Source: Thermus tengchongensis
GTDB lineage: Bacteria > Deinococcota > Deinococci > Deinococcales > Thermaceae
Assembly (NCBI RefSeq): GCF_021462405.1
Contig: NZ_JAKEDU010000001.1
Coordinates: 186,001-250,000 of the forward strand
DNA: 64,000 nt
Direction: 5' to 3'
The notes below the pieces were generated by a model, which saw only the letters and a list, made by a program, of their open reading frames with translations, was not told the DNA's origin and ran no database searches. The number at the start of each line of letters is the position of its first letter. Positions within the stretch are counted from its first letter, which is position 1. Position numbers and translations under genes: made by a program. Below are positions 39,468-48,302 of the stretch, piece by piece.

Positions 39468-39584
39468 GCCACTTTAACCTACGCTGGCCCTCAAAGGAGG
39501 CATCGGAAATCCCCCGATAACCCGCCCGGCCCTGGGCCTCGCCAAGGGTCTCCCTTTACCTGGCTTTGCCCTTCCTTCCGGCTA

Positions 39585-39590
39585 TATAAT
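39585..39590 (+). promoter_or_regulatory. -10 box of the small gene upstream of the UDG gene
   Basis: TATAAT, a perfect consensus box, about 40 nt before ATG 39630, which has its own GAAAGGAG ribosome site. The -35 is weak. The rest of 39473-39629 holds only short inverted repeats (for example ATCGG/CCGAT). Confidence 0.6.
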
Positions 39591-39629
39591 CTCCCAAAGG
39601 TAGGGCCCTTAGGCCGGAAAGGAGCGGGG

Positions 39630-39998
39630 ATGGAGTTCAAGATCACGCTGACCACGGAGGAGATCGTTCGGGGCTTGAAGCATTACCGCCGCATCGCCAA
39701 GCAGGACGTTCTCCGGGCGCCGGAGACGCCAAACCCGGAGGTCTTCCGCCGCCATGCGGAGGCCCGGCGCGAGGTCTACGCCAAGCTGGCCCAGGTGGCG
39801 GAGGCCGAGGGGCCGGATGCCGTGGTGCAGTACGCCCTGGAGCTCTACAAATCCCTGCCCTTTGTCACCGGCACCCCGGAGGACCAGTACCCCGAGATCA
39901 AGGGCCAGGAAAACGCCCTGGAGAACTTCTTCCTCATGATCGGCCTGGACCCCAAGACAAGGCGGGAGGCCCGGAAGGCCCGGAAACCCCTGCAATGA
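39630..39998 (+). CDS. Unknown 122-residue helical protein
   Basis: Not recognised. It is alpha-helical and charged, opening MEFKITLTTEEIVRGLKHYRRIAKQDVL, with no membrane segment. It has a consensus -10 box and GAAAGGAG, and its stop overlaps the start of the UDG gene by 4 bp. A link to DNA repair is suggested only by this coupling. Confidence 0.7.
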   Translation: MEFKITLTTEEIVRGLKHYRRIAKQDVLRAPETPNPEVFRRHAEARREVYAKLAQVAEAEGPDAVVQYALELYKSLPFVTGTPEDQYPEIKGQENALENFFLMIGLDPKTRREARKARKPLQ

Positions 39999-40612
39999 CC
40001 CTGGAATTGCTACAGGCCCAGGCCAAGGCCTGCACCGCCTGCCGCCTGGCGGAAGGCCGCACCCAGGTGGTTTTCGGGGAAGGAAACCCCGACGCCCAGC
40101 TGATGATCGTGGGGGAAGGGCCGGGCGAGGAAGAGGACCGGACGGGGCGCCCTTTCGTGGGGAAAGCGGGGCAGCTTTTAAACCGGATCCTCGAGGCCGC
40201 AGGCATCCCCCGGGAATCCGTCTACATCACCAACATCGTCAAGTGCCGCCCCCCGGGAAACCGCGCCCCCCTGCCCGACGAGGCCAAGATCTGCACCGAC
40301 AAATGGCTCCTGAAGCAGATTGAGCTCATTGCTCCTCAGATCATCGTCCCCTTGGGGGCGGTGGCGGCGGAGTTCTTCCTGGGGGAAAAGGTTTCCATCA
40401 CCAAGGTGCGGGGGCAGTGGTTTGAATGGCACGGGATCCGGGTCTTTCCCATGTTCCACCCCGCCTACCTCCTGAGAAACCCCAGCCGTACCCCGGGAAG
40501 CCCCAAGCACCTCACCTGGCTGGATATCCAGGAGGTGAAGCGGGCCCTGGAGGCCCTTCCCCCCAAGGAACGCCGCCAGGTGAAGGCGGTAAGCCAGGAA
40601 CCCCTCTTTTAA
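39995..40612 (+). CDS. Type 4 (Fe-S) uracil-DNA glycosylase
   Basis: 205 residues. Removes uracil from DNA, an important task where cytosine deaminates fast at high temperature. Motif A is GEGPGEEEDRTGRPFVG, motif B is HPAYLLR, and the [4Fe-4S] ligands are Cys13, Cys16, Cys84 and Cys100, spaced as in thermophile family 4 enzymes. Coupled to the small gene upstream. Confidence 0.94.
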   Translation: MTLELLQAQAKACTACRLAEGRTQVVFGEGNPDAQLMIVGEGPGEEEDRTGRPFVGKAGQLLNRILEAAGIPRESVYITNIVKCRPPGNRAPLPDEAKICTDKWLLKQIELIAPQIIVPLGAVAAEFFLGEKVSITKVRGQWFEWHGIRVFPMFHPAYLLRNPSRTPGSPKHLTWLDIQEVKRALEALPPKERRQVKAVSQEPLF

Positions 40613-41292
40613 GCCCGGCTCCAGGGAGTATAGAGGACGGGCAAGGGGCTCACGAAGGGCTCGGCGTAGTCCACCCCCAGGTAGTTGCCAAAGTAGCGCC
40701 TAAGGGCCTTCCTGGCCTCCACCCCCTTGGGCCCCACGGTTTCGCTCACCCCCTCTCCGGCGAACTGGCTACGGTAGGCCAATACAGCGGCCTCCCACTG
40801 GTCGATGAAAGCGGAGATCTTCACCAGGAAGCTCGGGGTAAAGGGATGGTTTCCGGGGTAGAAGAAAAGCCGCTCCACCCGGTGGGGCTCAGCCTCCAAA
40901 GGGGCCTTCCTGAGGCCTGCCAGGTGCACCGCGGCCACCGCCAGGCGGCTTGCGGCGGTGTGGTCGGGGTGGCGGTCGGCCTCGAGGGGAGCCAGCACGA
41001 TCCGGGGGCGAAGCCGCCTCAGGGCCTCCGCCAGGCGAAGCCTCTGCTCCGCCACATCGGCAAGACCCCCGTCCGGCAGGCCCAGGTTGCCCCTATAGTC
41101 CAGCCCCAGGATGCGGCTGGCCTCGGCCACCTCCTTTTCCCGCTCCTCCGGCGTGCCCTTGGTGCCCATCTCGCCCCGGGTGAGGTCCAAAATCCCCGTG
41201 GAAAGCCCCTCCGCCTTCGCCCGGGCCAGGGTGCCCCCACACCCTAGCTCCCCATCGTCGGGATGGGGGGCGATGACCAAAAGGTCAAGCAT
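40609..41292 (-). CDS. bshB1: Bacillithiol biosynthesis deacetylase BshB1
   Basis: 227 residues of the LmbE/PIG-L zinc deacetylase family. [16 protein letters not shown] holds the metal ligands (His, Asp-Asp), and [13 protein letters not shown] the later His pair. [10 protein letters not shown] and [13 protein letters not shown] fit the BshB1 subgroup, which removes the acetyl group from GlcNAc-malate. It overlaps plsY by 8 bp. ypdA, another bacillithiol gene, lies 11 kb away. Confidence 0.88.
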   Translation of the reverse strand: MLDLLVIAPHPDDGELGCGGTLARAKAEGLSTGILDLTRGEMGTKGTPEEREKEVAEASRILGLDYRGNLGLPDGGLADVAEQRLRLAEALRRLRPRIVLAPLEADRHPDHTAASRLAVAAVHLAGLRKAPLEAEPHRVERLFFYPGNHPFTPSFLVKISAFIDQWEAAVLAYRSQFAGEGVSETVGPKGVEARKALRRYFGNYLGVDYAEPFVSPLPVLYTPWSRA

Positions 41293-41890
41293 CCCGCACC
41301 TCCGCCTTCTCCCCCAGCCGCCTCTCCGTGCCTGCCTGAAGCCGCCTCAGGTTCTCCCGGTGGGTAAAGAAGATGAGGGCGGCCATCAGGGCCACGGTGA
41401 ACACCTCCCACGAGGGCCGGCCCAGGGCCAGGGCCAGCACCGTGGCCGCCACCCCGCCGGTCATGCTCCCCGCGGAGACATACCGGGTGAGGAGCATCAC
41501 GGAAACCCCGATGGGGAAAGTCCATAGGGCCAGGACCGGGTCCAGCACCAAGAGGGTGCCGAAGCTGGTGGCCACCCCCTTCCCCCCCCGAAAGCCCAGG
41601 AAGACCGAGTAGTTGTGCCCTAGGACCGCGGCCAGGGCCACCCCGCCTAAAAGCGCCCCCTCGATCCCCACGGCCCGGGCGATGAGGACGGCGATGCCCC
41701 CCTTGAACACGTCAAAGAAGGCCACCACCAAGGCCGGACCCGGCCCCAAGGCCCGGAGCACGTTGGTGGCCCCGATGTTGCCCGAGCCCACCTTGCGGAT
41801 GTCCACCCCGTAGGTCCTGGCCACCAGAACCCCAGCGGGGATCGAGCCAAAGAGGTACGCCACCCCAAGGACCAACACCGCGGACGCCAT
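41285..41890 (-). CDS. plsY: Acyl-phosphate:glycerol-3-phosphate acyltransferase PlsY
   Basis: 201 residues, multi-pass membrane enzyme that makes lysophosphatidate. The three PlsY motifs are intact: [22 protein letters not shown] and [18 protein letters not shown]. This makes it the housekeeping PlsY, in contrast to the degenerate PlsY-like domain of the fusion protein at 58.9-60.5 kb. TAAAAT at 41898-41903 lies 7 nt before the ATG, so it has its own leaderless-type promoter. Confidence 0.95.
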   Translation of the reverse strand: MASAVLVLGVAYLFGSIPAGVLVARTYGVDIRKVGSGNIGATNVLRALGPGPALVVAFFDVFKGGIAVLIARAVGIEGALLGGVALAAVLGHNYSVFLGFRGGKGVATSFGTLLVLDPVLALWTFPIGVSVMLLTRYVSAGSMTGGVAATVLALALGRPSWEVFTVALMAALIFFTHRENLRRLQAGTERRLGEKAEVRDA

Positions 41891-41897
41891 AGGGGGG

Positions 41898-41903
41898 ATT
41901 TTA
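41898..41903 (-). promoter_or_regulatory. -10 box of plsY, leaderless type
   Basis: TAAAAT on the minus strand overlaps the TAA stop of the permease gene and ends 7 nt before ATG 41890. Confidence 0.55.
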
Positions 41904-42683
41904 ACTGCTGGCGGAGGTGTAGCTCCTGAGGGCCAGGCGGAAGAAGCCCCGCGCCAAGAGGAAAAGCAGCGCCGCCAAAACCAGGGCCAGAAAGGTCCCT
42001 TCTCCCCGGCCCAAGGCCACCTCCGCGGGCACGGTGGTGAGAAAGGCCACGGGCACCACGAAGGTGAAGAAGACCCGATAAAGGGCGGGATACGCCCCCA
42101 CGGGGAAGCGTCCCGCCTCCAAAAGCCCCCTCAGGACCTCGGTGACGTTGTAGATCTTCACGAACCAGATGCTGGTGGTGGCCAGGAGGAACCAGAGGCT
42201 ATAGAGCATCAAGGCCCCCAGCAGCCAGTACCCGGCGAAGGCCCCGTAGTCCCAAGGCCCTAGCCCAAGGCGCACCCCCGCATAGAGGAGAAGGCCCAAC
42301 CCCAGGAGGACATCCCCAAGACCCCAAGGGGAAAAGGCCCTTAGGGAAAGCCAGAACTGGGGGTCCAGGGGCTTCAGGAGCACGAAGTCCAGGGTGCCCT
42401 GCTGCACGTGCTCCACGATCTTGTTGAGGTTGGGGGCCAAAAGGGTGCTCCCAAGGCCCTGCAAAAGGGTGAAGGCTGCCAGGACCAAAAGGGCCTCCTC
42501 AAAGGCCCACCCCCCGGGCCGGTACCCCCCCTGGTAGAGGAGGAGAAGGCCGAAGAGGGCCCCCAACAGGGTGAGGGCTGAGGAGAGAAGGCCCAGGAGG
42601 AAGTTCAGGCGGTACTCCATCTCCGCGGCCAGGCTGAGGCGCAGAAAGAGCAGGAAGACCCGCAGGTAGCGCACAAGGACCAT
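41901..42683 (-). CDS. ABC-2 type exporter permease (divergent partner)
   Basis: 260 residues with six membrane helices, of the DUF990-like ABC-2 permease group ([60 protein letters not shown]). A similar permease lies on the other strand with the ATPase; the two permeases and one ATPase probably form one heterodimeric exporter. It starts only 23 bp from the ATPase start. Confidence 0.82.
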   Translation of the reverse strand: MVLVRYLRVFLLFLRLSLAAEMEYRLNFLLGLLSSALTLLGALFGLLLLYQGGYRPGGWAFEEALLVLAAFTLLQGLGSTLLAPNLNKIVEHVQQGTLDFVLLKPLDPQFWLSLRAFSPWGLGDVLLGLGLLLYAGVRLGLGPWDYGAFAGYWLLGALMLYSLWFLLATTSIWFVKIYNVTEVLRGLLEAGRFPVGAYPALYRVFFTFVVPVAFLTTVPAEVALGRGEGTFLALVLAALLFLLARGFFRLALRSYTSASS

Positions 42684-42694
42684 TACACCACGGG

Positions 42695-42700
42695 TAGACT
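42695..42700 (+). promoter_or_regulatory. -10 box of the ABC ATPase gene, leaderless type
   Basis: TAGACT ends 6 nt before GTG 42707. It fills nearly all of the 23-bp gap between two divergent genes. Confidence 0.6.
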
Positions 42701-42706
42701 GAAGGG

Positions 42707-43708
42707 GTGCGTGAGCCGCCCGTCATCCTCGCCCAAGACCTAACCAAGCACTACCGGGTGGCCTTGAAGGAGGAAACCCTGCTCGCCACCCTGCGCCACT
42801 TCTTCCTCCGCGAGTACCGCACGGTGCAGGCGGTGGAGGGGGTGAGCTTCCAGATCGCAAAAGGCGAGGTGGTGGGCTTCCTGGGCCCTAACGGGGCCGG
42901 CAAGACCACCACCTTGAAGATGCTCACCGGCCTGGTCCACCCCACAAGGGGCCAGGCCCTGGTGGGGGGGCATGTGCCCTGGCGGCGGGAGAAGGCCTTT
43001 TTGAAAAAGATCACCTTGGTGATGGGCAACAAGCAGCAGCTCATCTGGGACCTGCCCGCCATGGACACCTTCCGCCTCAACGCCGCCATCTACGAGATCC
43101 CCGAGGCCGAGTTCCGAAGGCGGGTTCTGGAGCTCGCTGAGATGCTGGCCCTTACGGAAAAGCTCCACCAGCCCGTGCGCAAGCTCTCCCTGGGGGAGAG
43201 GATGAAGGCCGAGCTCCTGGCCGCCCTCCTCCACCGCCCCGAGGTCCTCTTCCTGGACGAGCCCACCCTGGGCCTGGACGTGAACGCCCAGGTGGCGGTG
43301 CGGGAGTTTGTGCGGGAGTACAACCGCCGCTATGGGGCCACGGTCCTCCTCACCAGCCACTACATGGCGGACATCGCCGCCCTGGCCGAGCGGGTCCTGG
43401 TCATCCACCAAGGAAGGCTCCTCTACGACGGGGCCTTGGAGGGGCTTCTGGACCGCTTCGCCCCTTACCGGGAGGTGGGGCTCACCCTGAAGGCACCCCT
43501 CCCCCGGGAGGCCCTGGCCCCCTTCGGGGAAGTGCGGGAGCTAGAAGGGCGGGAGGCCAAGCTCCTGGTGCCCCGGGAAAGGCTCACGGAGAGGGTGGCG
43601 GAGATCCTCAGGAAGCTTCCCGTGGAGGACCTCGAGGTCCGGGAGCCCCCCCTGGAGGAGGTCATCGCCCGGGTCTTCCAGAGCCCAGTCCCGGCGGAGG
43701 AGGCATGA
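42707..43708 (+). CDS. ABC exporter ATP-binding protein
   Basis: 333 residues. Walker A GPNGAGKTTTLKML, the Q-loop region VMGNKQQLIWDLPA, signature KLSLGERMKAELLAALLH, Walker B VLFLDEPTLGLD and the switch His in LLTSHYM are present, with a C-terminal regulatory extension. The N-terminus LAQDLTKHYRVALKEETLLATLRHFFLREY is typical of the ATPases paired with DUF990 permeases. It overlaps the next permease by 4 bp. Confidence 0.92.
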   Translation: MREPPVILAQDLTKHYRVALKEETLLATLRHFFLREYRTVQAVEGVSFQIAKGEVVGFLGPNGAGKTTTLKMLTGLVHPTRGQALVGGHVPWRREKAFLKKITLVMGNKQQLIWDLPAMDTFRLNAAIYEIPEAEFRRRVLELAEMLALTEKLHQPVRKLSLGERMKAELLAALLHRPEVLFLDEPTLGLDVNAQVAVREFVREYNRRYGATVLLTSHYMADIAALAERVLVIHQGRLLYDGALEGLLDRFAPYREVGLTLKAPLPREALAPFGEVRELEGREAKLLVPRERLTERVAEILRKLPVEDLEVREPPLEEVIARVFQSPVPAEEA

Positions 43709-44481
43709 GGAAGGCAAGAACCCTCCTTTCCGTGTACCTGGCCTACATGCTGGAGTACCGGGCGGAGCTCTTCCTTTGGGCCTTGGCGGGGGCCTTGCCC
43801 CTCATCCTCCTCGGGGTCTGGACGGAAGCCGCCCGGAGCGGGGATTTCCCCTTAAGCCCCGGGGAGTTCGCCCGGTACTTCCTCATGGTTTTCCTGGTGC
43901 GCCAGGCCACGGTGGTCTGGGTGGTGTGGGAGTTCGAGCGGGACGTGGTGGAAGGGCGGCTTTCCTTCCGGCTGTTAAGGCCCCTAGACCCCTTTTTTGA
44001 CCATCTGGCCGCCCACGTGGCCGAGCGCCTGGCCCGGCTTCCCTTTGTCGTGCTCCTCACCCTGCTCTTCTTCTGGCTCTTCCCCGAGGCCCGCTTCCTG
44101 CCCGAACCTAAGCCCTTCCTCCTGGGGCTTCTTTTCACCCTTTTGGCCTTCCTCCTCCGCTACCTGATGCAGTACACCACCGCCATGCTCACCTTCTGGA
44201 GCGAGCGGGCCTCGGCGGTGGAGGAGGTCTTCTTTCTCCTCTACCTCTTCCTCTCGGGGACCATCGCCCCCCTCGAGGTCTTCCCCGAGCCCCTGAGGGC
44301 CCTGGCCCTCCTCACCCCCTTTCCCTACCTGGTCTACCTGCCCGCAGGGCTCCTGGCGGGGCAGGAGGTGGGCCTCTTTCCCGGCGTCTGGGTGATGCTC
44401 TTCTGGGGCCTGGTCTTCCTCCTCCTCTGGCGGCTTCTCTGGCGCTTGGGCCTAAGGCGCTACTCGGGGATGGGGGCATAA
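43705..44481 (+). CDS. ABC-2 type exporter permease
   Basis: 258 residues, six membrane helices. WEFERDVVEGRLSFRLLRPLDPFFDHLAAHVAERLARLP and LFLSGTIAPLEVFPEPLRALALLTPFPYLVYLPAGLL are the family features. Overlaps the ATPase stop; pairs with the divergent permease at 41901-42683. Substrate unknown. Confidence 0.85.
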   Translation: MRKARTLLSVYLAYMLEYRAELFLWALAGALPLILLGVWTEAARSGDFPLSPGEFARYFLMVFLVRQATVVWVVWEFERDVVEGRLSFRLLRPLDPFFDHLAAHVAERLARLPFVVLLTLLFFWLFPEARFLPEPKPFLLGLLFTLLAFLLRYLMQYTTAMLTFWSERASAVEEVFFLLYLFLSGTIAPLEVFPEPLRALALLTPFPYLVYLPAGLLAGQEVGLFPGVWVMLFWGLVFLLLWRLLWRLGLRRYSGMGA

Positions 44482-44488
44482 TGAGCCT

Positions 44489-45013
44489 ATGGCCACCCGC
44501 TACCGCTTCCGCGTGGAGGAGTTTGAGCGGGCCTTCCGGGATGTACCCCGGGTGGAGCTCCTAAAGGGAGAGGTCTACCAGATGAGCCCCATTGGACCCA
44601 AGCACTTTCTTGCGGTGATGCGCCTCGACCATAGGTTGAAGGAGGCCCTCCAAGGAAAGGCCTTGGTGGCGGTGCAGTCCCCCCTTTACCTTTCGGAGGA
44701 TTCCGAGTCCGAACCCGATCTCCTGGTGCTTCAACCTCCCCTGGAACGCTACGAGGGCCGGCTCCCCCGCCCTGAGGATGTTCTCCTCCTTGTGGAGGTC
44801 GCCGACACCTCCTTGGCGTTTGACCGGGAGGTGAAGCTTCCCCTCTACGCCGAGGCCGGCATCCCCGAGGTCTGGCTGGTGAACCTCAAGGAGAACCTCC
44901 TGGAGGTCTACCGGGAGCCCAAGGAGGGGCGCTACCGGGCCATCCGCCTCCTCTCCCCCTCCGAGACCGTAAGCCCCTTGGCCTTCCCCGAGGTCAGCCT
45001 GCCCTGGGCGTAG
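44489..45013 (+). CDS. Uma2-family (DUF820) PD-(D/E)xK nuclease-like protein
   Basis: 174 residues. RVELLKGEVYQMSPIGPKHFLAVMRL, the acidic EPDLLVLQ, LLVEVADTSLAFDREVKLPLYAEAGIPEVWLVNL are the Uma2 signature with D, E and K in restriction-nuclease order. The family is abundant in cyanobacteria and Thermus; its role is unclear, and mobile-element or defence links have been proposed. It follows the exporter genes by 7 nt and overlaps cimA tail-to-tail by 20 bp. Confidence 0.85.
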   Translation: MATRYRFRVEEFERAFRDVPRVELLKGEVYQMSPIGPKHFLAVMRLDHRLKEALQGKALVAVQSPLYLSEDSESEPDLLVLQPPLERYEGRLPRPEDVLLLVEVADTSLAFDREVKLPLYAEAGIPEVWLVNLKENLLEVYREPKEGRYRAIRLLSPSETVSPLAFPEVSLPWA

Positions 45014-46574
45014 CCTCCCGCACCGGGTAGAGGAGGGCGTAGGCGTAGCCGTCGGTGAGGGCCTTTAGGGAGGCCTCGAGGATGTTCTCGCTGGCCCCCA
45101 CGGTGGCGAAGCGCTCTTCTCCCCGCTTCATCTCCACCATCACCCGCACCCCGGAGTTGGTGCCCGCCTCCTGGCCCGCAAGGATGCGCACCTTATAGTC
45201 GGCAAGCTCCACGTCGGCAAGCTCCGGGTAAAACTGCAAGACCGCCTTGCGGAAGGCCTTATCCAGGGCGGAAACCGGGCCGAAGGGGCTTTCCGCCGCC
45301 GTGTGCTGCAAGCTTTCCCCCACCCTCACCCGCACCGTGGCCTCGGCCCAGGCGGTGGCGAGGCCCGAGCCGTGCACGAAAACGGAAAACCCCTCCACGG
45401 CAAAAGGCAGGCTTCCCCCTTTGAGGCGGTGGGCCAGGAGGTAGAAGCTGGCCTCGGCCCCCTCAAAGGCGTAGCCCTCGTACTCCAAGGCCTTCACCTC
45501 GTCCAGGAGGCGCTTGGCCTCCTCCTTGGAGAGGTCCACCCCCAGCTCCTGCAGCTTGGCCAGGAGGTTGGAGCGCCCCGCCACATCGGAAACCAGAAAC
45601 CGGCGGCTATTCCCTACCCAATCAGGAGGGATGTGCTCGTAGGTGCGGGGGTTCTTGAGGACGGCGGAAACGTGCACCCCCGCCTTGTGGGCAAAGGCCG
45701 ACTCCCCCACGTAGGGGGCGCGGCGGTTGGGGGTCTGGTTGGCCCGCTCGTCCACGAAGTGGGAAAGCTCCTTCAGGCCCTTGAGCCGCTCCGGGGGGAG
45801 GGCGGGGATGCCGTACTTGAAGACCAAGGCGGGGAGGAAGCTGGTGAGGTTCAGGTTGCCGCACCGCTCCCCGTACCCGTTGATGGTGCCCTGGGCGTGG
45901 GTGGCCCCGGCCCGCACCGCCGCCAGGGCGTTGGCCACCGCCAGCTCGGCGTCGTTGTGGGGGTGGATGCCGATGCGCACCCCAGGAAAGCGCTCCACCA
46001 CCGCTTTGGTGATGGCATAGACCTCCTCGGGCAAGGTGCCCCCGTTGGTGTCGCAGAGGACCAGGGTGTCGGCTCCCCCCTCCCGGGCGGCCTCGAGGGT
46101 TTCCAAAGCGTACCCAGGGTCCTCCTTGTACCCGTCGAAGAAGTGCTCGGCGTCGTAAATGACCCGCTTGCCCCGCTGGGCAAAGAAGGACACCGTGTCC
46201 TGGATCATGCGGAGGTTCTCCTCCAAGGAGGTTTCCAAGGCCTCCAGCACGTGTAGGGTCCAGCTCTTGCCGAAGAGGACCACCACCGGGGTTTCCGCCT
46301 CCAAAAGGGCCAGGACCGAGGGATCCTCCTCGGGAAGGAGGCCCTTCCGCCGCGTGGCGCCGAAGGCGCAAAGCCGGGCCTCCCCCAGGTCCACCCCCTT
46401 CATGCGCTGGAAGAACTCGGCGTCCTTGGGGTTGGACCCCGGCCAACCCCCCTCGATGAGGTGGATGCCGAAGGCGGCAAGCCGCCGGGCAATGGCCACC
46501 TTGTCGTCCACGGAAAGGCTGATGCCTTCCCCTTGGGTTCCGTCCCTCAGGGTGGTGTCGAGAATTTCCACCAT
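44994..46574 (-). CDS. cimA: (R)-citramalate synthase
   Basis: 526 residues of the LeuA/HMG-CoA-lyase-like family. Condenses pyruvate with acetyl-CoA to citramalate, the threonine-independent entry to isoleucine. EILDTTLRDGTQGEGISLSVDDKVAIARRL, HPHNDAELAVANALAAVRAGATHAQGTINGYGERCGN are the catalytic and metal-binding motifs; LIEGGWPGSNPKDAEFF separates it from 2-isopropylmalate synthase. The C-terminal regulatory domain probably senses isoleucine. It is the last gene of the ilv-leu operon. Confidence 0.9.
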   Translation of the reverse strand: MVEILDTTLRDGTQGEGISLSVDDKVAIARRLAAFGIHLIEGGWPGSNPKDAEFFQRMKGVDLGEARLCAFGATRRKGLLPEEDPSVLALLEAETPVVVLFGKSWTLHVLEALETSLEENLRMIQDTVSFFAQRGKRVIYDAEHFFDGYKEDPGYALETLEAAREGGADTLVLCDTNGGTLPEEVYAITKAVVERFPGVRIGIHPHNDAELAVANALAAVRAGATHAQGTINGYGERCGNLNLTSFLPALVFKYGIPALPPERLKGLKELSHFVDERANQTPNRRAPYVGESAFAHKAGVHVSAVLKNPRTYEHIPPDWVGNSRRFLVSDVAGRSNLLAKLQELGVDLSKEEAKRLLDEVKALEYEGYAFEGAEASFYLLAHRLKGGSLPFAVEGFSVFVHGSGLATAWAEATVRVRVGESLQHTAAESPFGPVSALDKAFRKAVLQFYPELADVELADYKVRILAGQEAGTNSGVRVMVEMKRGEERFATVGASENILEASLKALTDGYAYALLYPVREATPRAG

Positions 46575-46656
46575 CGCTTCCTCCCCCCTAAGGCCCCTCG
46601 CCCAACCAGGGGCCTCATCCTTTCGTCCAACGCCTCCTTCCTCCCCTCGGTGGAAG

Positions 46657-46690
46657 GCCCCACCCCGACGGCGTCAGGGTGGGGTGGCCT
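46657..46690 (-). terminator. Intercistronic hairpin after leuA
   Basis: On the minus strand CCCCACCC and GGGTGGGG face each other across about 10 nt directly after the leuA stop. A second small stem (GGCCCCT/AGGGGCC) lies before the cimA ribosome site. No T-run, so partial termination or mRNA processing is more likely than a full stop. Confidence 0.45.
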
Positions 46691-48246
46691 CAAACCCCTC
46701 GCTGGACCTCCTCGATGGAGGGGGGGTGACGGGTGGCGCGGCCTGAGGCCAGCTTGCCCGCGGCGTCCAAGAAGGCCAGGGCGCTGGCCTCGATGATGTC
46801 GGGGGAAACCCCCACCCCCACCGCCTGGAGCTCCCCCAGCCGCAGGCGCACCGTCACCTGGCCCAAGGCCTCGGTGGAGCCGGTGATGGCCTCCACCCGG
46901 TAGAGCTCCAGCTCGGGCCTGAGGCCGATGGCCTCCTCCAAGGCCTTGTACACGGCGTCCACGGGGCCATCCCCGGTGTGGGTGGCCACCCGCACCCCAT
47001 CGGGGGTCTTCACCTTCACCGTGGCCGTGGGCAGAAGGCCGGAGCCGGAGAAGAACTGCACGTGCTCCAGGGCGAAGAACTGGGAGGCGGGCTCCCGCTC
47101 GCTCTCCACCAGGGCCTGGAGCTCCTCGGCGGAGAGGGGGCCTTTTTTCTCGGCAATCTCCTTGAAGCGGGAGAAGAGGACCTTGAGCTGATCCTCGGTG
47201 AGGTCCTTGTAGCCCAGGTCCTCGAGGGCCTTCTTGAAGGCCGCCCGCCCGGAGTGCTTGCCCAGCACGATCACGGCGGGCCGCCGCCCGATGAGCTCGG
47301 CGTCCATGATCTCGTAGGTGGAGCGGTGCTTCAAGACGCCGTCTTGGTGGATGCCGGACTCGTGGGCGAAGGCATTGTCCCCCACGATGGCCTTGTTGGG
47401 GGGCACGGGCATGCCGGTGTAGCGCTCCACCAGCCGGGAAACCCGGTAGATCTCTCGGGTGTTGATCTGGGTCTTGGCCTTGTACCAGTCCCGGCGCACG
47501 TAAAGGGCCATGACCACCTCTTCCAAGGAGGTGTTGCCCGCCCGCTCGCCGATGCCGTTGATGGTGCACTCCACCTGGCCCGCGCCGTTCTCGATCCCCG
47601 CCAGGGCGTTGGCGGTGGCCAGGCCCAGGTCGTCGTGGGTGTGGGTGGAGATGATCACGTTCCGGCCCCGCACCACCTCGTCGCGGATGCGGCGGATGAG
47701 GGCCCCGTACTCATTGGGCGTACCGTACCCCGTGGTATCGGGAATGTTGATGGTGGTGGCCCCGGCCTCGATGGCCACCTCGTAGAGGCGCTTCACGAAG
47801 TCCCAGTCCGCCCGCATCACGTCCTGGGCGGAAAACTCCACGTCGTCCACGTACTGCCTGGCGTAGCGGACCATCCGGTCCGCCATCTCCAAGACCTCCT
47901 CCTCGGTCTTCTTCAGCATGTACTCGAGGTGGATCTTGGAAGCCGAGGTGAAGACGTGGATGCGGGGTTTTTCCGCCTTCTCCAGGGCCTTGGCCGCCTG
48001 GTCGATGTCCAGGGTGTGGGTGCGGGCCAAGGCGGCGATGATGGGCCCCTTTACCTCGGCGGCGATGCGGCGTACCGCTTCAAACTCCAAGGGCCCGGAT
48101 ACGGGGAAGCCCGCCTCAATGATGTCCACGTTGAGCCGGGCCAGGGCGTGGGCGATCTCCAGCTTCTGGTCCAGGGAAAGGGCCACCCCTGGGCTCTGTT
48201 CCCCATCCCTCAGCGTGGTGTCAAAGATTCGGATGTGCCTTTCCAT
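46690..48246 (-). CDS. leuA: 2-isopropylmalate synthase
   Basis: 518 residues from ATG 48246, with GGGAGGGAG upstream. First committed step of leucine synthesis (2-ketoisovalerate plus acetyl-CoA). RIFDTTLRDGEQSPGVALSLDQKLEIAHALARLNVDIIEAGFP, STHTHDDLGLATANALAGIENGAGQVECTINGIGERAGN are the catalytic motifs; the C-terminal domain (from about residue 390) is the leucine-sensing domain. The frame extends upstream, but the extra 67 codons lack homology and overlap ilvC. Confidence 0.95.
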   Translation of the reverse strand: MERHIRIFDTTLRDGEQSPGVALSLDQKLEIAHALARLNVDIIEAGFPVSGPLEFEAVRRIAAEVKGPIIAALARTHTLDIDQAAKALEKAEKPRIHVFTSASKIHLEYMLKKTEEEVLEMADRMVRYARQYVDDVEFSAQDVMRADWDFVKRLYEVAIEAGATTINIPDTTGYGTPNEYGALIRRIRDEVVRGRNVIISTHTHDDLGLATANALAGIENGAGQVECTINGIGERAGNTSLEEVVMALYVRRDWYKAKTQINTREIYRVSRLVERYTGMPVPPNKAIVGDNAFAHESGIHQDGVLKHRSTYEIMDAELIGRRPAVIVLGKHSGRAAFKKALEDLGYKDLTEDQLKVLFSRFKEIAEKKGPLSAEELQALVESEREPASQFFALEHVQFFSGSGLLPTATVKVKTPDGVRVATHTGDGPVDAVYKALEEAIGLRPELELYRVEAITGSTEALGQVTVRLRLGELQAVGVGVSPDIIEASALAFLDAAGKLASGRATRHPPSIEEVQRGV

Positions 48247-48269
48247 TTCTCCCTCCCCAAAAACGCACC

Positions 48270-48291
48270 AGGCCCCCCACCTGGGGGGCCT
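48270..48291. terminator. Hairpin between ilvC and leuA
   Basis: GGCCCCCC/GGGGGGCC with a 4-nt loop. The T-run follows it on the plus strand, whereas on the operon strand the hairpin is preceded by AAAAA and followed only later by TTTTT, so its effect on the operon is probably partial. Confidence 0.55.
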
Positions 48292-48302
48292 TTTTGCCCA
48301 AG

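Noticed and set aside
46600-46640. Possible leader peptide before cimA (short frame starting ATG AGG CCC)
   Set aside because: It has few branched-chain codons, no strong terminator follows, and it is probably intergenic noise.
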